10,093 bases of DNA from Acidobacteriaceae bacterium (lineage in GTDB: Bacteria; Acidobacteriota; Terriglobia; Terriglobales; Acidobacteriaceae). Below are positions 1 to 5,805 of this stretch, in pieces. The stretch is taken from positions 1 to 10,093 of the forward strand of contig JASIJX010000186.1 of assembly GCA_030049955.1 (NCBI GenBank), written 5' to 3'. Every line of letters starts with the position of its first letter. Positions within the stretch are counted from its first letter, which is position 1. Both the position numbers and the translations under genes were made by a program. The notes beneath the pieces are model-generated. The model saw only the letters and a list, made by a program, of their open reading frames with translations, made no database searches and was not told the origin of the DNA.

Positions 1-289
1 CGAATCTTTCACGGATGTTTGCCCTAGCGAGTTTCGGGTTCCAAAATGCGGTCACCTGCTCGAAATCTGCGCTGCCCAGATCCGTCAGGGATTCAAGGCG
101 CTCGATAGAGAATCCAGTCGTAATTTTGACCGGGCGGCATTTGTCCGGGTCGAGATCGCAATAGAATACGACCATATCGCCGGCCAGAACAGCGCGCCTG
201 GCAGCGATGCCGGCGCGGCGCACCGTAGCTCGGAATCCATGGCGCCTCTGGTACTCGACGAGTCGCATGAAAAAAGCGGAAATGTTCAT
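1..289 (-). CDS. GNAT-like acyltransferase, N-terminal part (cut by window edge)
   Basis: This is the N-terminal part (96 codons) of a gene that runs off the left edge. It starts at an ATG 14 bp after the stop of the preceding glycosyltransferase; a second in-frame ATG lies at 268. The protein opens with a basic stretch rich in Arg (EYQRRHGF, TVRRAG, AARRAVL), then a hydrophobic strand ending FYCDLDP, and later FWNPKLARANIRERF. From memory, a phrase like FWNP.LA..NI.ERF is typical of GNAT-fold proteins encoded in exopolysaccharide clusters, where it precedes the acetyl-CoA-binding core. That core lies outside the window, so the catalytic motif cannot be checked. No clear Shine-Dalgarno precedes the ATG, so translation may be coupled to the gene before it. 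As the last visible gene of the operon it probably acts in acylating a sugar or lipid-linked intermediate. The gene is well supported; the family call is moderate. Confidence 0.68.
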   Translation of the reverse strand, partial: MNISAFFMRLVEYQRRHGFRATVRRAGIAARRAVLAGDMVVFYCDLDPDKCRPVKITTGFSIERLESLTDLGSADFEQVTAFWNPKLARANIRERF

Positions 290-303
290 GAGGATCGAAT
301 GTT

Positions 304-1272
304 TCAGCTCTTGTTGCTGCTGCTGCCGCCGGCCAGAATTTCGCGCAGGCAGGCGCCGCTGACCTGCTTGCGCACTTCCGGCTGTACATCTTTCCGCCGA
401 CGGACTATTGAGGAAATAACAGCAATCATGTACCGCAGCAGGTGATGGAAGACCATAATGCTCCGGATTCCCATAACTTGCATAGGCGAATGATGTTTCT
501 TCCAGTAATATAGGACAGATCGCTGTTGTGCGACCGCAAAGTGAACCGGGAAGGGAGCTGTCGTCTTGCCGCGATCGTGTATGGCCCGGGCACCGGGATA
601 GAAGACAACATCCCAGCCTGCATTGCGCGCACGCCTGCACCAGTCCACATCGTCGCCGTACATAAACAATCCTTCGTCGAGCAGCCCTACTTCGTCCAGC
701 GCCTCGCGGCGAATCATCGAGAAGCAACCCACGATCACGTCGACGGAAAGTGTGCGATCGTGCGCAAAATAGAACATGTGCTCGCCGGCAAAGAAACGGA
801 AACCCTTGAAGACGCGTTCAAGGCGCGATGCGGAGCAGAAGTTGTTCCAGAGTGTCGGAAATCTGCGGCAGGTGCTCTGCTGGCTCATATCCGGATTGAA
901 GACCCTCGGACCTGCATTCCCGACCTTCGGATTCTCATCGAGAAAATCGGCGAGCGCATCGAGGCAGCCTGGGAAGAGAATCACATCGGGGTTCACCAGA
1001 GCAACATAGCGGCCCGTCGCTTGACCGATCGCGACGTTGTTGCCTCGCGAAAATCCCAGGTTCTCGGAACTCTTAATCAGTTTCACCGAGGGGAAGCGGG
1101 TTTCGATCATCTCTGAGGTGCCGTCGGCGGAGGCATTGTCAACGACAAAGACCTCCATGCTGCGTTTCGGCGGTGCGTCAGCTAGGCTCTGAAGGCAAAG
1201 CTCTACGTACTTCTTCGCGTTCCAGGCGACGATGACAACCGAAATATCTAAAGGAGTGGTTGCAGTCGGCAT
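304..1272 (-). CDS. Family 2 glycosyltransferase, WbbL/rhamnosyltransferase-like
   Basis: A 322-residue inverting GT-A glycosyltransferase that should transfer one sugar from a nucleotide sugar to a growing, probably lipid-linked glycan at the cytoplasmic face. Visible motifs are the N-terminal strand ISVVIVAWN (10-18), VDNASADG (44-51), NLGFSRGNN (71-79), the NPDV metal/nucleotide site that replaces DXD in WbbL-type enzymes (94-97), and FMYGDDVDWCRR (203-213) with the acidic pair near the catalytic base. A hydrophobic segment around 270-290 flanked by Arg/Lys probably anchors it to the membrane. The frame is open further upstream, to 1356, but that extension lies inside the femAB-like gene. 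The ATG at 1272 follows an AAGGGG Shine-Dalgarno at 9 nt and begins the usual domain, so it was chosen. It starts 5 bp after the stop of the gene before it. The sugar specificity cannot be inferred. Confidence 0.93.
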   Translation of the reverse strand: MPTATTPLDISVVIVAWNAKKYVELCLQSLADAPPKRSMEVFVVDNASADGTSEMIETRFPSVKLIKSSENLGFSRGNNVAIGQATGRYVALVNPDVILFPGCLDALADFLDENPKVGNAGPRVFNPDMSQQSTCRRFPTLWNNFCSASRLERVFKGFRFFAGEHMFYFAHDRTLSVDVIVGCFSMIRREALDEVGLLDEGLFMYGDDVDWCRRARNAGWDVVFYPGARAIHDRGKTTAPFPVHFAVAQQRSVLYYWKKHHSPMQVMGIRSIMVFHHLLRYMIAVISSIVRRRKDVQPEVRKQVSGACLREILAGGSSSNKS

Positions 1273-1277
1273 AAGGA

Positions 1278-2393
1278 TTAACCCCTTGCGTGTGGCTGTT
1301 TCACCAGGGTGCTGGTTGCAGCTCTGGGCGAACCGCGAAGCATGCGCTGGAGCCATGTGCCCGCGCCGACCATCCAGGACGAGACCGCGCTTCCGGAGAC
1401 AGTCAGGGGGCCGATCTGCGTCGTATCCACTCCCGAAAGCCCTCTCTTGAAGTGATAGACACCCGGATTGACTTCAGGATCGATGCCTCCCAGGTCATAC
1501 CAGACGACGCCTCGTTCACGAAGCCAGCTAATCAGCGTCCACTGCAGAAGATAGGCTCCCTTGGCATTGAGCCCGGCATCGCTGGTAGCGCCGAGCAAGT
1601 AGATCGCCGAATCTCCCATGGCAGAGGCGACCAGACCGGCTACCAGATTTCCCTTCTCGTGGCAGAGCAGAACCCGCATCCGCTGCGACAGAGGAAGGGT
1701 TTGCTGAATGCGTTCGAACTCTGCTGCATCCACGGTGGTGTCGAATGTCTTCCGCCTGCGCATCTCGGAATAAATTTGGCAGAAAGCGCGGTATTCCTCG
1801 ACTCCATCTCCTGCAGTGACAGTGAGATCGTTCTTTTCCGCCCGGTTCAGTTGATTCCGCCACTTCTTGTCCAGGCGGCTGCGAAGTTCTTCGAGCGGTA
1901 GACTCAGATCGAGCACAAAGGTGCGGTAGATATTCCCCACTTCGGGGCGCTGTCCGTCAACCGCAGAAAAGGCTGACTGAAACACCGCGGCCCGTGAGGT
2001 TCCGGCAAAGGCGTTGGGCACAATACGCAGGAAGAGCTTTCTCCTCGTTACGTATTCCTCGCAAATGGCTCGCGCCATGCGGTTAGCAACTTCGGGGTCC
2101 GCGTCACGGCCCCGCCGCTCCCAAAGTGGCCCCCAGCGAAGATAGGCGATCCCGAATTTCAGGGGAGTCGGCCGGACGATGCGGAGTTGGGCAGCAGCTC
2201 TGACTTCTCCGTCGTGTCTGAGAACGATCCGGCTGAGATTACGTGTGCCCCAGCGTACGCCGGCGTAAGCTGCCGTCTGATACAGGTTCGCGTCGTCGAA
2301 AAGCTCGATCAAGTGCAACCATTCGGTGTCGGTCACTCGATCGACTTCAACCTGCCAGCTGCTTTCGGTCATGGGATTCTGAGAGATTGGCAC
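1278..2393 (-). CDS. FemAB-like acyl/aminoacyl transferase of a polysaccharide locus
   Basis: A 371-residue protein of the FemA/FemB-like family, built from two GNAT-type folds. Classical members transfer amino acids from aminoacyl-tRNA to lipid II; relatives occur in exopolysaccharide and exosortase A (XrtA) loci with unknown substrate. Visible signatures are the basic KKWRNQLNRAEKN helix (176-188), which matches the conserved Arg/Lys-rich segment after the first domain, the C-terminal WYDLGGIDPE (298-307), and the GVYHFKRGLSG loop (311-321), close to the F-K-x-G-F/L motif of the family. No signal peptide or membrane helix is seen, so it should act in the cytoplasm. The frame begins with GTG at 2393. 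An ATG at 2372 (seven codons in) is an alternative, and neither has a strong Shine-Dalgarno. It follows the fkbH-like gene by 38 bp and precedes a glycosyltransferase by 5 bp. The family call is firm; the acyl donor and acceptor are unknown. Confidence 0.87.
   Translation of the reverse strand: MPISQNPMTESSWQVEVDRVTDTEWLHLIELFDDANLYQTAAYAGVRWGTRNLSRIVLRHDGEVRAAAQLRIVRPTPLKFGIAYLRWGPLWERRGRDADPEVANRMARAICEEYVTRRKLFLRIVPNAFAGTSRAAVFQSAFSAVDGQRPEVGNIYRTFVLDLSLPLEELRSRLDKKWRNQLNRAEKNDLTVTAGDGVEEYRAFCQIYSEMRRRKTFDTTVDAAEFERIQQTLPLSQRMRVLLCHEKGNLVAGLVASAMGDSAIYLLGATSDAGLNAKGAYLLQWTLISWLRERGVVWYDLGGIDPEVNPGVYHFKRGLSGVDTTQIGPLTVSGSAVSSWMVGAGTWLQRMLRGSPRAATSTLVKQPHARG
1282..1287 (-). promoter_or_regulatory. 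Shine-Dalgarno AAGGGG that fixes the start of the distal glycosyltransferase
   Basis: The minus strand reads AAGGGG, 9 nt before the ATG at 1272 and just inside the 3' end of the preceding femAB-like gene. It supports 1272 rather than 1356 as the start and points to tight translational coupling of the two genes. Confidence 0.6.
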
Positions 2394-2431
2394 GGACTCG
2401 GCGTCAATATGAGCGAGCTTGCGTTGTGAGC

Positions 2432-4294
2432 TCAGGCGCTCATGGGCTCCATAACGGCCGTTGCAGCTTCGGCGCGCGCCTTGTCACCAGCAGCAGTCCT
2501 GGTGAACCTGACGATCGAACGCTGCCCAGGCGAATAGACCTCGGGAATCTCCCAGACCCAGGAAGTCCGGCCCACCTGCGTGCTCTCGATTGCCCGGAAG
2601 CCGAGCATCGCGTAATGATCCGCAACGAGCGCGTTCTTTTTCGAAGGTACGTAATCTCCGACGATGCGATGCAAGCCCCGGCTTTGGCAGGTTTCCACCA
2701 GGGCATCGAATATCGACAGTTCCATCTCCCGATTCAGAACACGGCAGCTCATCACCCACAGATCGATCTCCAGCGCTTCGCCGGCAACACGCCCGATCAG
2801 TACGGTAACCAGGCCATTGTCTCCAAATCTGTCAGCCAGGCGTCCATAGAGCGCGACATAACCTGGATCCTGAGCAATCGCTTCGACTTCAGCGCTGGTG
2901 TAGCGGCGGGTAGTCAGGTTGAACTGATTCGTTTTATTGATGAGCTGCGAAATTCGTTCGATATAAACGGGAGTGAATGGCGCGATCTCGGCGTTCATCT
3001 CCAGTGAGAGAAGATATTCTCCATGGTTGCGGAAAGCAGACTGCGCTGCGCTGCGCTGCGCATTGGAGGTGTAATATGCCGAACGCTCAAGATCGTCTTG
3101 CAGCACTTTATGCGTTTCGAAGAAGTGCTCAGCTTCTAGAATCTCAGCAAATCGCGAGACGCTGTTGCCGATCTCAGGAGTCGCCACCTCCGGGATCTGG
3201 CCCGCCACCAGCGCACGCTCGGCCGGATTATCGTCTACGAAGACCATACTGTCGAGCCCTATGTTGAGCTCCGTGGCGATCTCGCGGATGTTATCCGGCT
3301 TCGGATTCCAGTTCGCCTTGAATGCACCAAAGTCTTCCAACCTGAGGATGCTGTCCGGGTGCGAGAAGCCAGCCTTCGCAGTCTCCGGATCGTTTTTCGA
3401 ACAGACAGCCAGGATCACGCCGCGCTGCTGCAGAGCCTTCACATACCGCTGGAAATCGAGGAAGGCTTCGCCGATCGGGTGATCGCGGCCTAGGATGAGG
3501 TTCTCAACTCCGTCGTCGCCGATCACACCGCCCCAGAGTGTGTTGTCGAGATCAAGGATGAGGCACTTTCTGGATTTCCCGAAGACAGCTTTGACGATGC
3601 TGGCCACATTGCGCGCCAGGGTCACCGTGGCCAGAGGGGTTACCGTCATGTGGAAGCTGTACCAGTAGGTATGGCTGTACCACGCGTGGAGCCCCACCTG
3701 GGCTGAGAGGTAATGAATATCGTTGATCAGAAAATGCTGGTGGCTGCGCGCGTAAGCGGCAAACTCGGCATTGAGCCTCATCAGAAAATTCACTCGCCCG
3801 TAGCTTTCGGTGGCATCGAGATTGCCCAAAGGCCTCAGATGAGGCAAATCGAAATTGTTCTGAACGATTACCGCGCCAAACTGGGTGTGAATCTTCTGCC
3901 AGATTGTCTTGAAGCGGTCCACCTCACGATGAAGGCGCTGCTCGACCTGCTCAGCCGTTTCCAGCAGTTCAGGAAATTCTGAGACATTTTGCCAACCCGT
4001 GTGCAGGAACACGATATCCGGACGGAAGCTCGCGAGCTGCGGATTGTCGAACAGGACATCTTCGGCGTATCGGTTATACCCGGACTCATAGAACGCCGGC
4101 TCGATGCCGTGCGCCAGCAAAAACAACTCCAGCATCTTCCGAATTTCCGTGGTCGTAGAGCCGCCAAGAATGGCAATCTTCTTCTGCAGAAGATTCGGCT
4201 GCGCCAGAAGCTCCTTCCTGAGCTGCTGCCACTTCCGCAGGATGTTGGCAGCGGTCACCGGGAATCTCAGTTCCCGAAGAGCTTCCTCTGGCAT
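2432..4294 (-). CDS. fkbH-like: FkbH-like protein: SGNH-like, HAD-IIIC phosphatase-like and GNAT-like domains
   Basis: The 620-residue protein has the three-part layout of long FkbH proteins. An SGNH-hydrolase-like N-terminal region opens with AILGGSTTTE (about 41-50). A HAD-IIIC domain follows, with motif I LDLDNTLWGG (247-256), motif II SKND (299-302), K327 and the FVDDNPAER motif (352-360). A GNAT-like C-terminal region spans about 465-575 (DLWVMSCRVLNREME, VPSKKN). Characterised FkbH enzymes dephosphorylate 1,3-bisphosphoglycerate and load the glyceryl unit onto an ACP, as in methoxymalonyl-ACP and tetronate pathways. The ACP gene directly upstream fits that reaction here, but no polyketide synthase is present, so the loaded unit probably feeds glycan decoration (inference). 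The ATG at 4294 was chosen because GGGGGA lies 8 nt upstream; a TTG at 4315 is also in frame. A 5-bp tandem repeat interrupts the region between the HAD and GNAT-like domains. The C-terminal tail after about 585 is low-complexity. Confidence 0.92.
   Translation of the reverse strand: MPEEALRELRFPVTAANILRKWQQLRKELLAQPNLLQKKIAILGGSTTTEIRKMLELFLLAHGIEPAFYESGYNRYAEDVLFDNPQLASFRPDIVFLHTGWQNVSEFPELLETAEQVEQRLHREVDRFKTIWQKIHTQFGAVIVQNNFDLPHLRPLGNLDATESYGRVNFLMRLNAEFAAYARSHQHFLINDIHYLSAQVGLHAWYSHTYWYSFHMTVTPLATVTLARNVASIVKAVFGKSRKCLILDLDNTLWGGVIGDDGVENLILGRDHPIGEAFLDFQRYVKALQQRGVILAVCSKNDPETAKAGFSHPDSILRLEDFGAFKANWNPKPDNIREIATELNIGLDSMVFVDDNPAERALVAGQIPEVATPEIGNSVSRFAEILEAEHFFETHKVLQDDLERSAYYTSNAQRSAAQSAFRNHGEYLLSLEMNAEIAPFTPVYIERISQLINKTNQFNLTTRRYTSAEVEAIAQDPGYVALYGRLADRFGDNGLVTVLIGRVAGEALEIDLWVMSCRVLNREMELSIFDALVETCQSRGLHRIVGDYVPSKKNALVADHYAMLGFRAIESTQVGRTSWVWEIPEVYSPGQRSIVRFTRTAAGDKARAEAATAVMEPMSA
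3041..3061 (-). repeat. Four-copy 5-bp tandem repeat inside the fkbH-like gene
   Basis: The plus strand carries CTGCG four times in perfect tandem plus one further C (CGCAG units on the coding strand). It encodes NAQRSAAQSA at about residues 411-420, between the HAD and GNAT-like domains. The unit length is not a multiple of three, so gain or loss of one copy would shift the frame and remove the C-terminal domain. Confidence 0.9.
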
Positions 4295-4408
4295 GTTCGT
4301 AGTCCCCCGAGTCAATCCGGCAACCCTCAGTTCTTCCGCAACCGGCGCCTGCCAGTACCGTTGCTCGTTTTCGATCCAGCGACCGGATCCGATGGATAGT
4401 TTGCGAGC
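4295..4408 (-). other. Intergenic spacer, fully open in the frame shared by ACP and FkbH
   Basis: This 114-bp gap is the longest in the window. It is exactly 38 codons, and in the frame shared by the ACP and FkbH genes it contains no stop after the ACP's TGA. It reads as plausible peptide (for example RWIENEQRYWQAP). It has no ATG or GTG start and only one TTG, near its 3' end. I see no hairpin terminator, promoter or RNA gene in it. Confidence 0.6.
4303..4308 (-). promoter_or_regulatory. Shine-Dalgarno GGGGGA that fixes the fkbH start
   Basis: The minus strand reads GGGGGA with 8 nt to the ATG at 4294. It lies between the possible TTG start at 4315 and that ATG, so it can serve only the ATG. 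Confidence 0.55.
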
Positions 4409-4645
4409 TCAGGAACGGTTGCCGTCCACACCGGCAATCCGTAAAAGGTCCCCAACCGTTGAACAACCGACAACGTCGTCCGGGGAAATCTCAACGTTGT
4501 TCGCTGACTCCGCCAACACGATCAAGCCTACGAGTGCAGTTGAGTCCCAGTTCTCAAGTTCTTCAAGCTTTTCCGTGCCACCCAGGGTCCCCGCGCGCAG
4601 TCCGAGGATTTCATCCATTTCCAATAGAAATTGTTCAGGCGTCAT
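4409..4645 (-). CDS. Acyl carrier protein
   Basis: A 78-residue stand-alone acyl carrier protein. It has the four-helix ACP pattern: an N-terminal helix MTPEQFLLEMDEILGL, an acidic loop region, and the carrier motif NWDSTALVGL with Asp-Ser at 34-35. That Ser should receive phosphopantetheine from a holo-ACP synthase. The C-terminal ISPDDVVGCSTVGDLLRI matches the usual helix III/IV region. The common D-S-L reads D-S-T here. The gene sits directly before an fkbH-like gene, so the likely role is to carry a glyceryl or similar short acyl unit for transfer onto a glycan, not fatty-acid synthesis (inference). An ATG at 4654 would add three residues (MKT), but the only Shine-Dalgarno (AGAGGA) abuts it at 1 nt and sits 10 nt from the ATG at 4645, so the shorter form is preferred. 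The gap to the deacetylase stop before it is about 56 bp. Confidence 0.9.
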   Translation of the reverse strand: MTPEQFLLEMDEILGLRAGTLGGTEKLEELENWDSTALVGLIVLAESANNVEISPDDVVGCSTVGDLLRIAGVDGNRS

Positions 4646-4655
4646 GGTCTTCATA

Positions 4656-4661
4656 TCCTCT
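4656..4661 (-). promoter_or_regulatory. Shine-Dalgarno AGAGGA that bears on the ACP start
   Basis: AGAGGA on the minus strand is 1 nt from the ATG at 4654, too close to serve it, and 10 nt from the in-frame ATG at 4645, which is workable. This is the reason the shorter ACP is annotated. Confidence 0.45.
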
Positions 4662-4701
4662 GGGCGCTTGTATCGAACCGTGTGCGCCGATGAAATTGTG
4701 A

Positions 4702-5805
4702 TCAGTTATTCTTCCCGCAGGGCTGAGCCCATGAAACCGAGAGGTCCGCCTTGCGCCGCGAGGAGTGATGAAACCAGCGGCGGCGCACGCTCCGCAAACG
4801 GGGCAGGATTTCAACCTCAAAAAACAGATCGTGGTCCCGCTCGGCGCCAGTGCTTACCCGGTCCAGCCGGTACGGGCCTGCCTGGCTCGGGTTGGCGACG
4901 CTCTCGCTCAGGAAGACTGCTTCGTGACCCGACCCACGGAGATGCTCCTCCAGTGCCGGGGTTAGGTCTTTCGATGATCCATAGGGCACGCTGAAAGAGC
5001 GGACCTTGCTGCCGCACACCGCCTCCAACTCATCTTTATTGCGGTCTATTTCAGCAGCCAATTCTTCTTCGCCGAAGGATCGGCAGTGCGTGTGCGTGTA
5101 AGTGTGGTTCCCAATTTCAAAGTTGGTCCAGCTCAGCTCGCGCAGCTGATTGCTCGTCAGGTAAAGATTCGCCTCGCTCGCCACGCGCTTCTCATTGAGA
5201 TCTGCCAGATGACACAAGGTATCCAGAAAGACGGCTCTTTCCGGAAGTGAGATCGATGGAAAAAATTCGCCAAAGACATCAGATAAGGAGGTAAGTTGCG
5301 GGAATTCACGGCCTCGAATACTCCGGGCTGCCTGGTTAATAATTTTCATACCTGACATGCTGGCGGCATAGCAAACGAGATTGTCCGGCGCGAGCCGTCG
5401 ATTGTCAAGAAAAGCTGCGTTGACGAAGAAGGCTGCGGAAATCCCATACTTTCGGCATAAAGGCGCAGCGTACTCTGCCACGGAAGCGTAGGCGTCATCG
5501 AAAGTAACCAGGACCGCGCGCTCTGACAGTCCGCGGCCCTCGCAGTCGCTCAACACATCCGCGAGCCGCACCGGCGTGTACCAGGTGGTCAGGAATTGTA
5601 GCGCTGCTTCGAACCTCTGCGGTGTAATGCTCACCCGAATACCAGCGGTGAACGGGGATGGCTTCGGGGAGATGTTGTGGAAGACGACGCAGCGCAGCCG
5701 ATAGGAGCGCCCAAGAAATCTCGCAACCGCGAAGCGTCCTGGCAGGTTCCAGAACATGCGGGCCGCAAGAGGGCCAGCCAGTTGTCGCGCTCTATTGAAG
5801 GACAA
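4702..5805 (-). CDS. Polysaccharide deacetylase, NodB/CE4 type
   Basis: A 367-residue NodB-homology (carbohydrate esterase 4) protein, expected to remove N- or O-acetyl groups from a glycan or lipid-linked sugar using a divalent metal. Visible are motif 1 VLVTFDDAYAS (98-108) with the paired Asp, motif 2 GNHTYTHTH (232-240) with the two metal His (234, 238), and a motif 3-like SFSVPYGSS (270-278). Motif 3 lacks the usual leading Arg, as in the FAYPYG-like branch of the family. No signal peptide is evident, only a basic N-terminus (NRARQLAGPLAARMFW), so it may act in the cytoplasm or at the membrane. The start is uncertain. A TTG at 5805 follows AAGGAG at 4 nt and was chosen; a TTG at 5820 lacks a Shine-Dalgarno, and the first ATG (5757) also lacks one. 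With either TTG the gene overlaps the end of the amidotransferase gene, suggesting translational coupling. Confidence 0.88.
   Translation of the reverse strand: MSFNRARQLAGPLAARMFWNLPGRFAVARFLGRSYRLRCVVFHNISPKPSPFTAGIRVSITPQRFEAALQFLTTWYTPVRLADVLSDCEGRGLSERAVLVTFDDAYASVAEYAAPLCRKYGISAAFFVNAAFLDNRRLAPDNLVCYAASMSGMKIINQAARSIRGREFPQLTSLSDVFGEFFPSISLPERAVFLDTLCHLADLNEKRVASEANLYLTSNQLRELSWTNFEIGNHTYTHTHCRSFGEEELAAEIDRNKDELEAVCGSKVRSFSVPYGSSKDLTPALEEHLRGSGHEAVFLSESVANPSQAGPYRLDRVSTGAERDHDLFFEVEILPRLRSVRRRWFHHSSRRKADLSVSWAQPCGKNN

Noticed and set aside
311..333. Short run of GCA/GCN-type triplets near the end of the distal glycosyltransferase
   Set aside because: It has only a few imperfect trinucleotide units encoding GGSSSN at a C-terminus. 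Unit length keeps the frame, so no switching effect is expected.
526..1116. Plus-strand open frame of 196 codons antisense to the distal glycosyltransferase
   Set aside because: The minus strand carries clear GT2 motifs throughout this interval, and the plus-strand translation resembles no family.
1273..1356. N-terminal extension of the distal glycosyltransferase by 28 residues
   Set aside because: The extension overlaps the femAB-like gene, has no GT2 similarity, and the AAGGGG site with correct spacing marks 1272 as the start.
2243..3007. Plus-strand open frame of 254 codons antisense to the femAB/fkbH junction
   Set aside because: It has no domain signature and lies opposite conserved coding sequence of FemAB and FkbH. 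Antisense openness follows from the codon use of those genes.
4655..4701. Possible internal promoter or terminator in the gap between the deacetylase and ACP genes
   Set aside because: I could not find a convincing -35/-10 pair or a stable hairpin with a T-run. The gap is short enough for operon read-through.
4104..4994. Long plus-strand open frame of 296 codons spanning the fkbH start, ACP and deacetylase end
   Set aside because: It lies antisense to three well-supported genes, its translation is rich in Ser/Pro/Arg with no recognisable domain, and it has no ribosome site context that sets it apart. It is a composition shadow.
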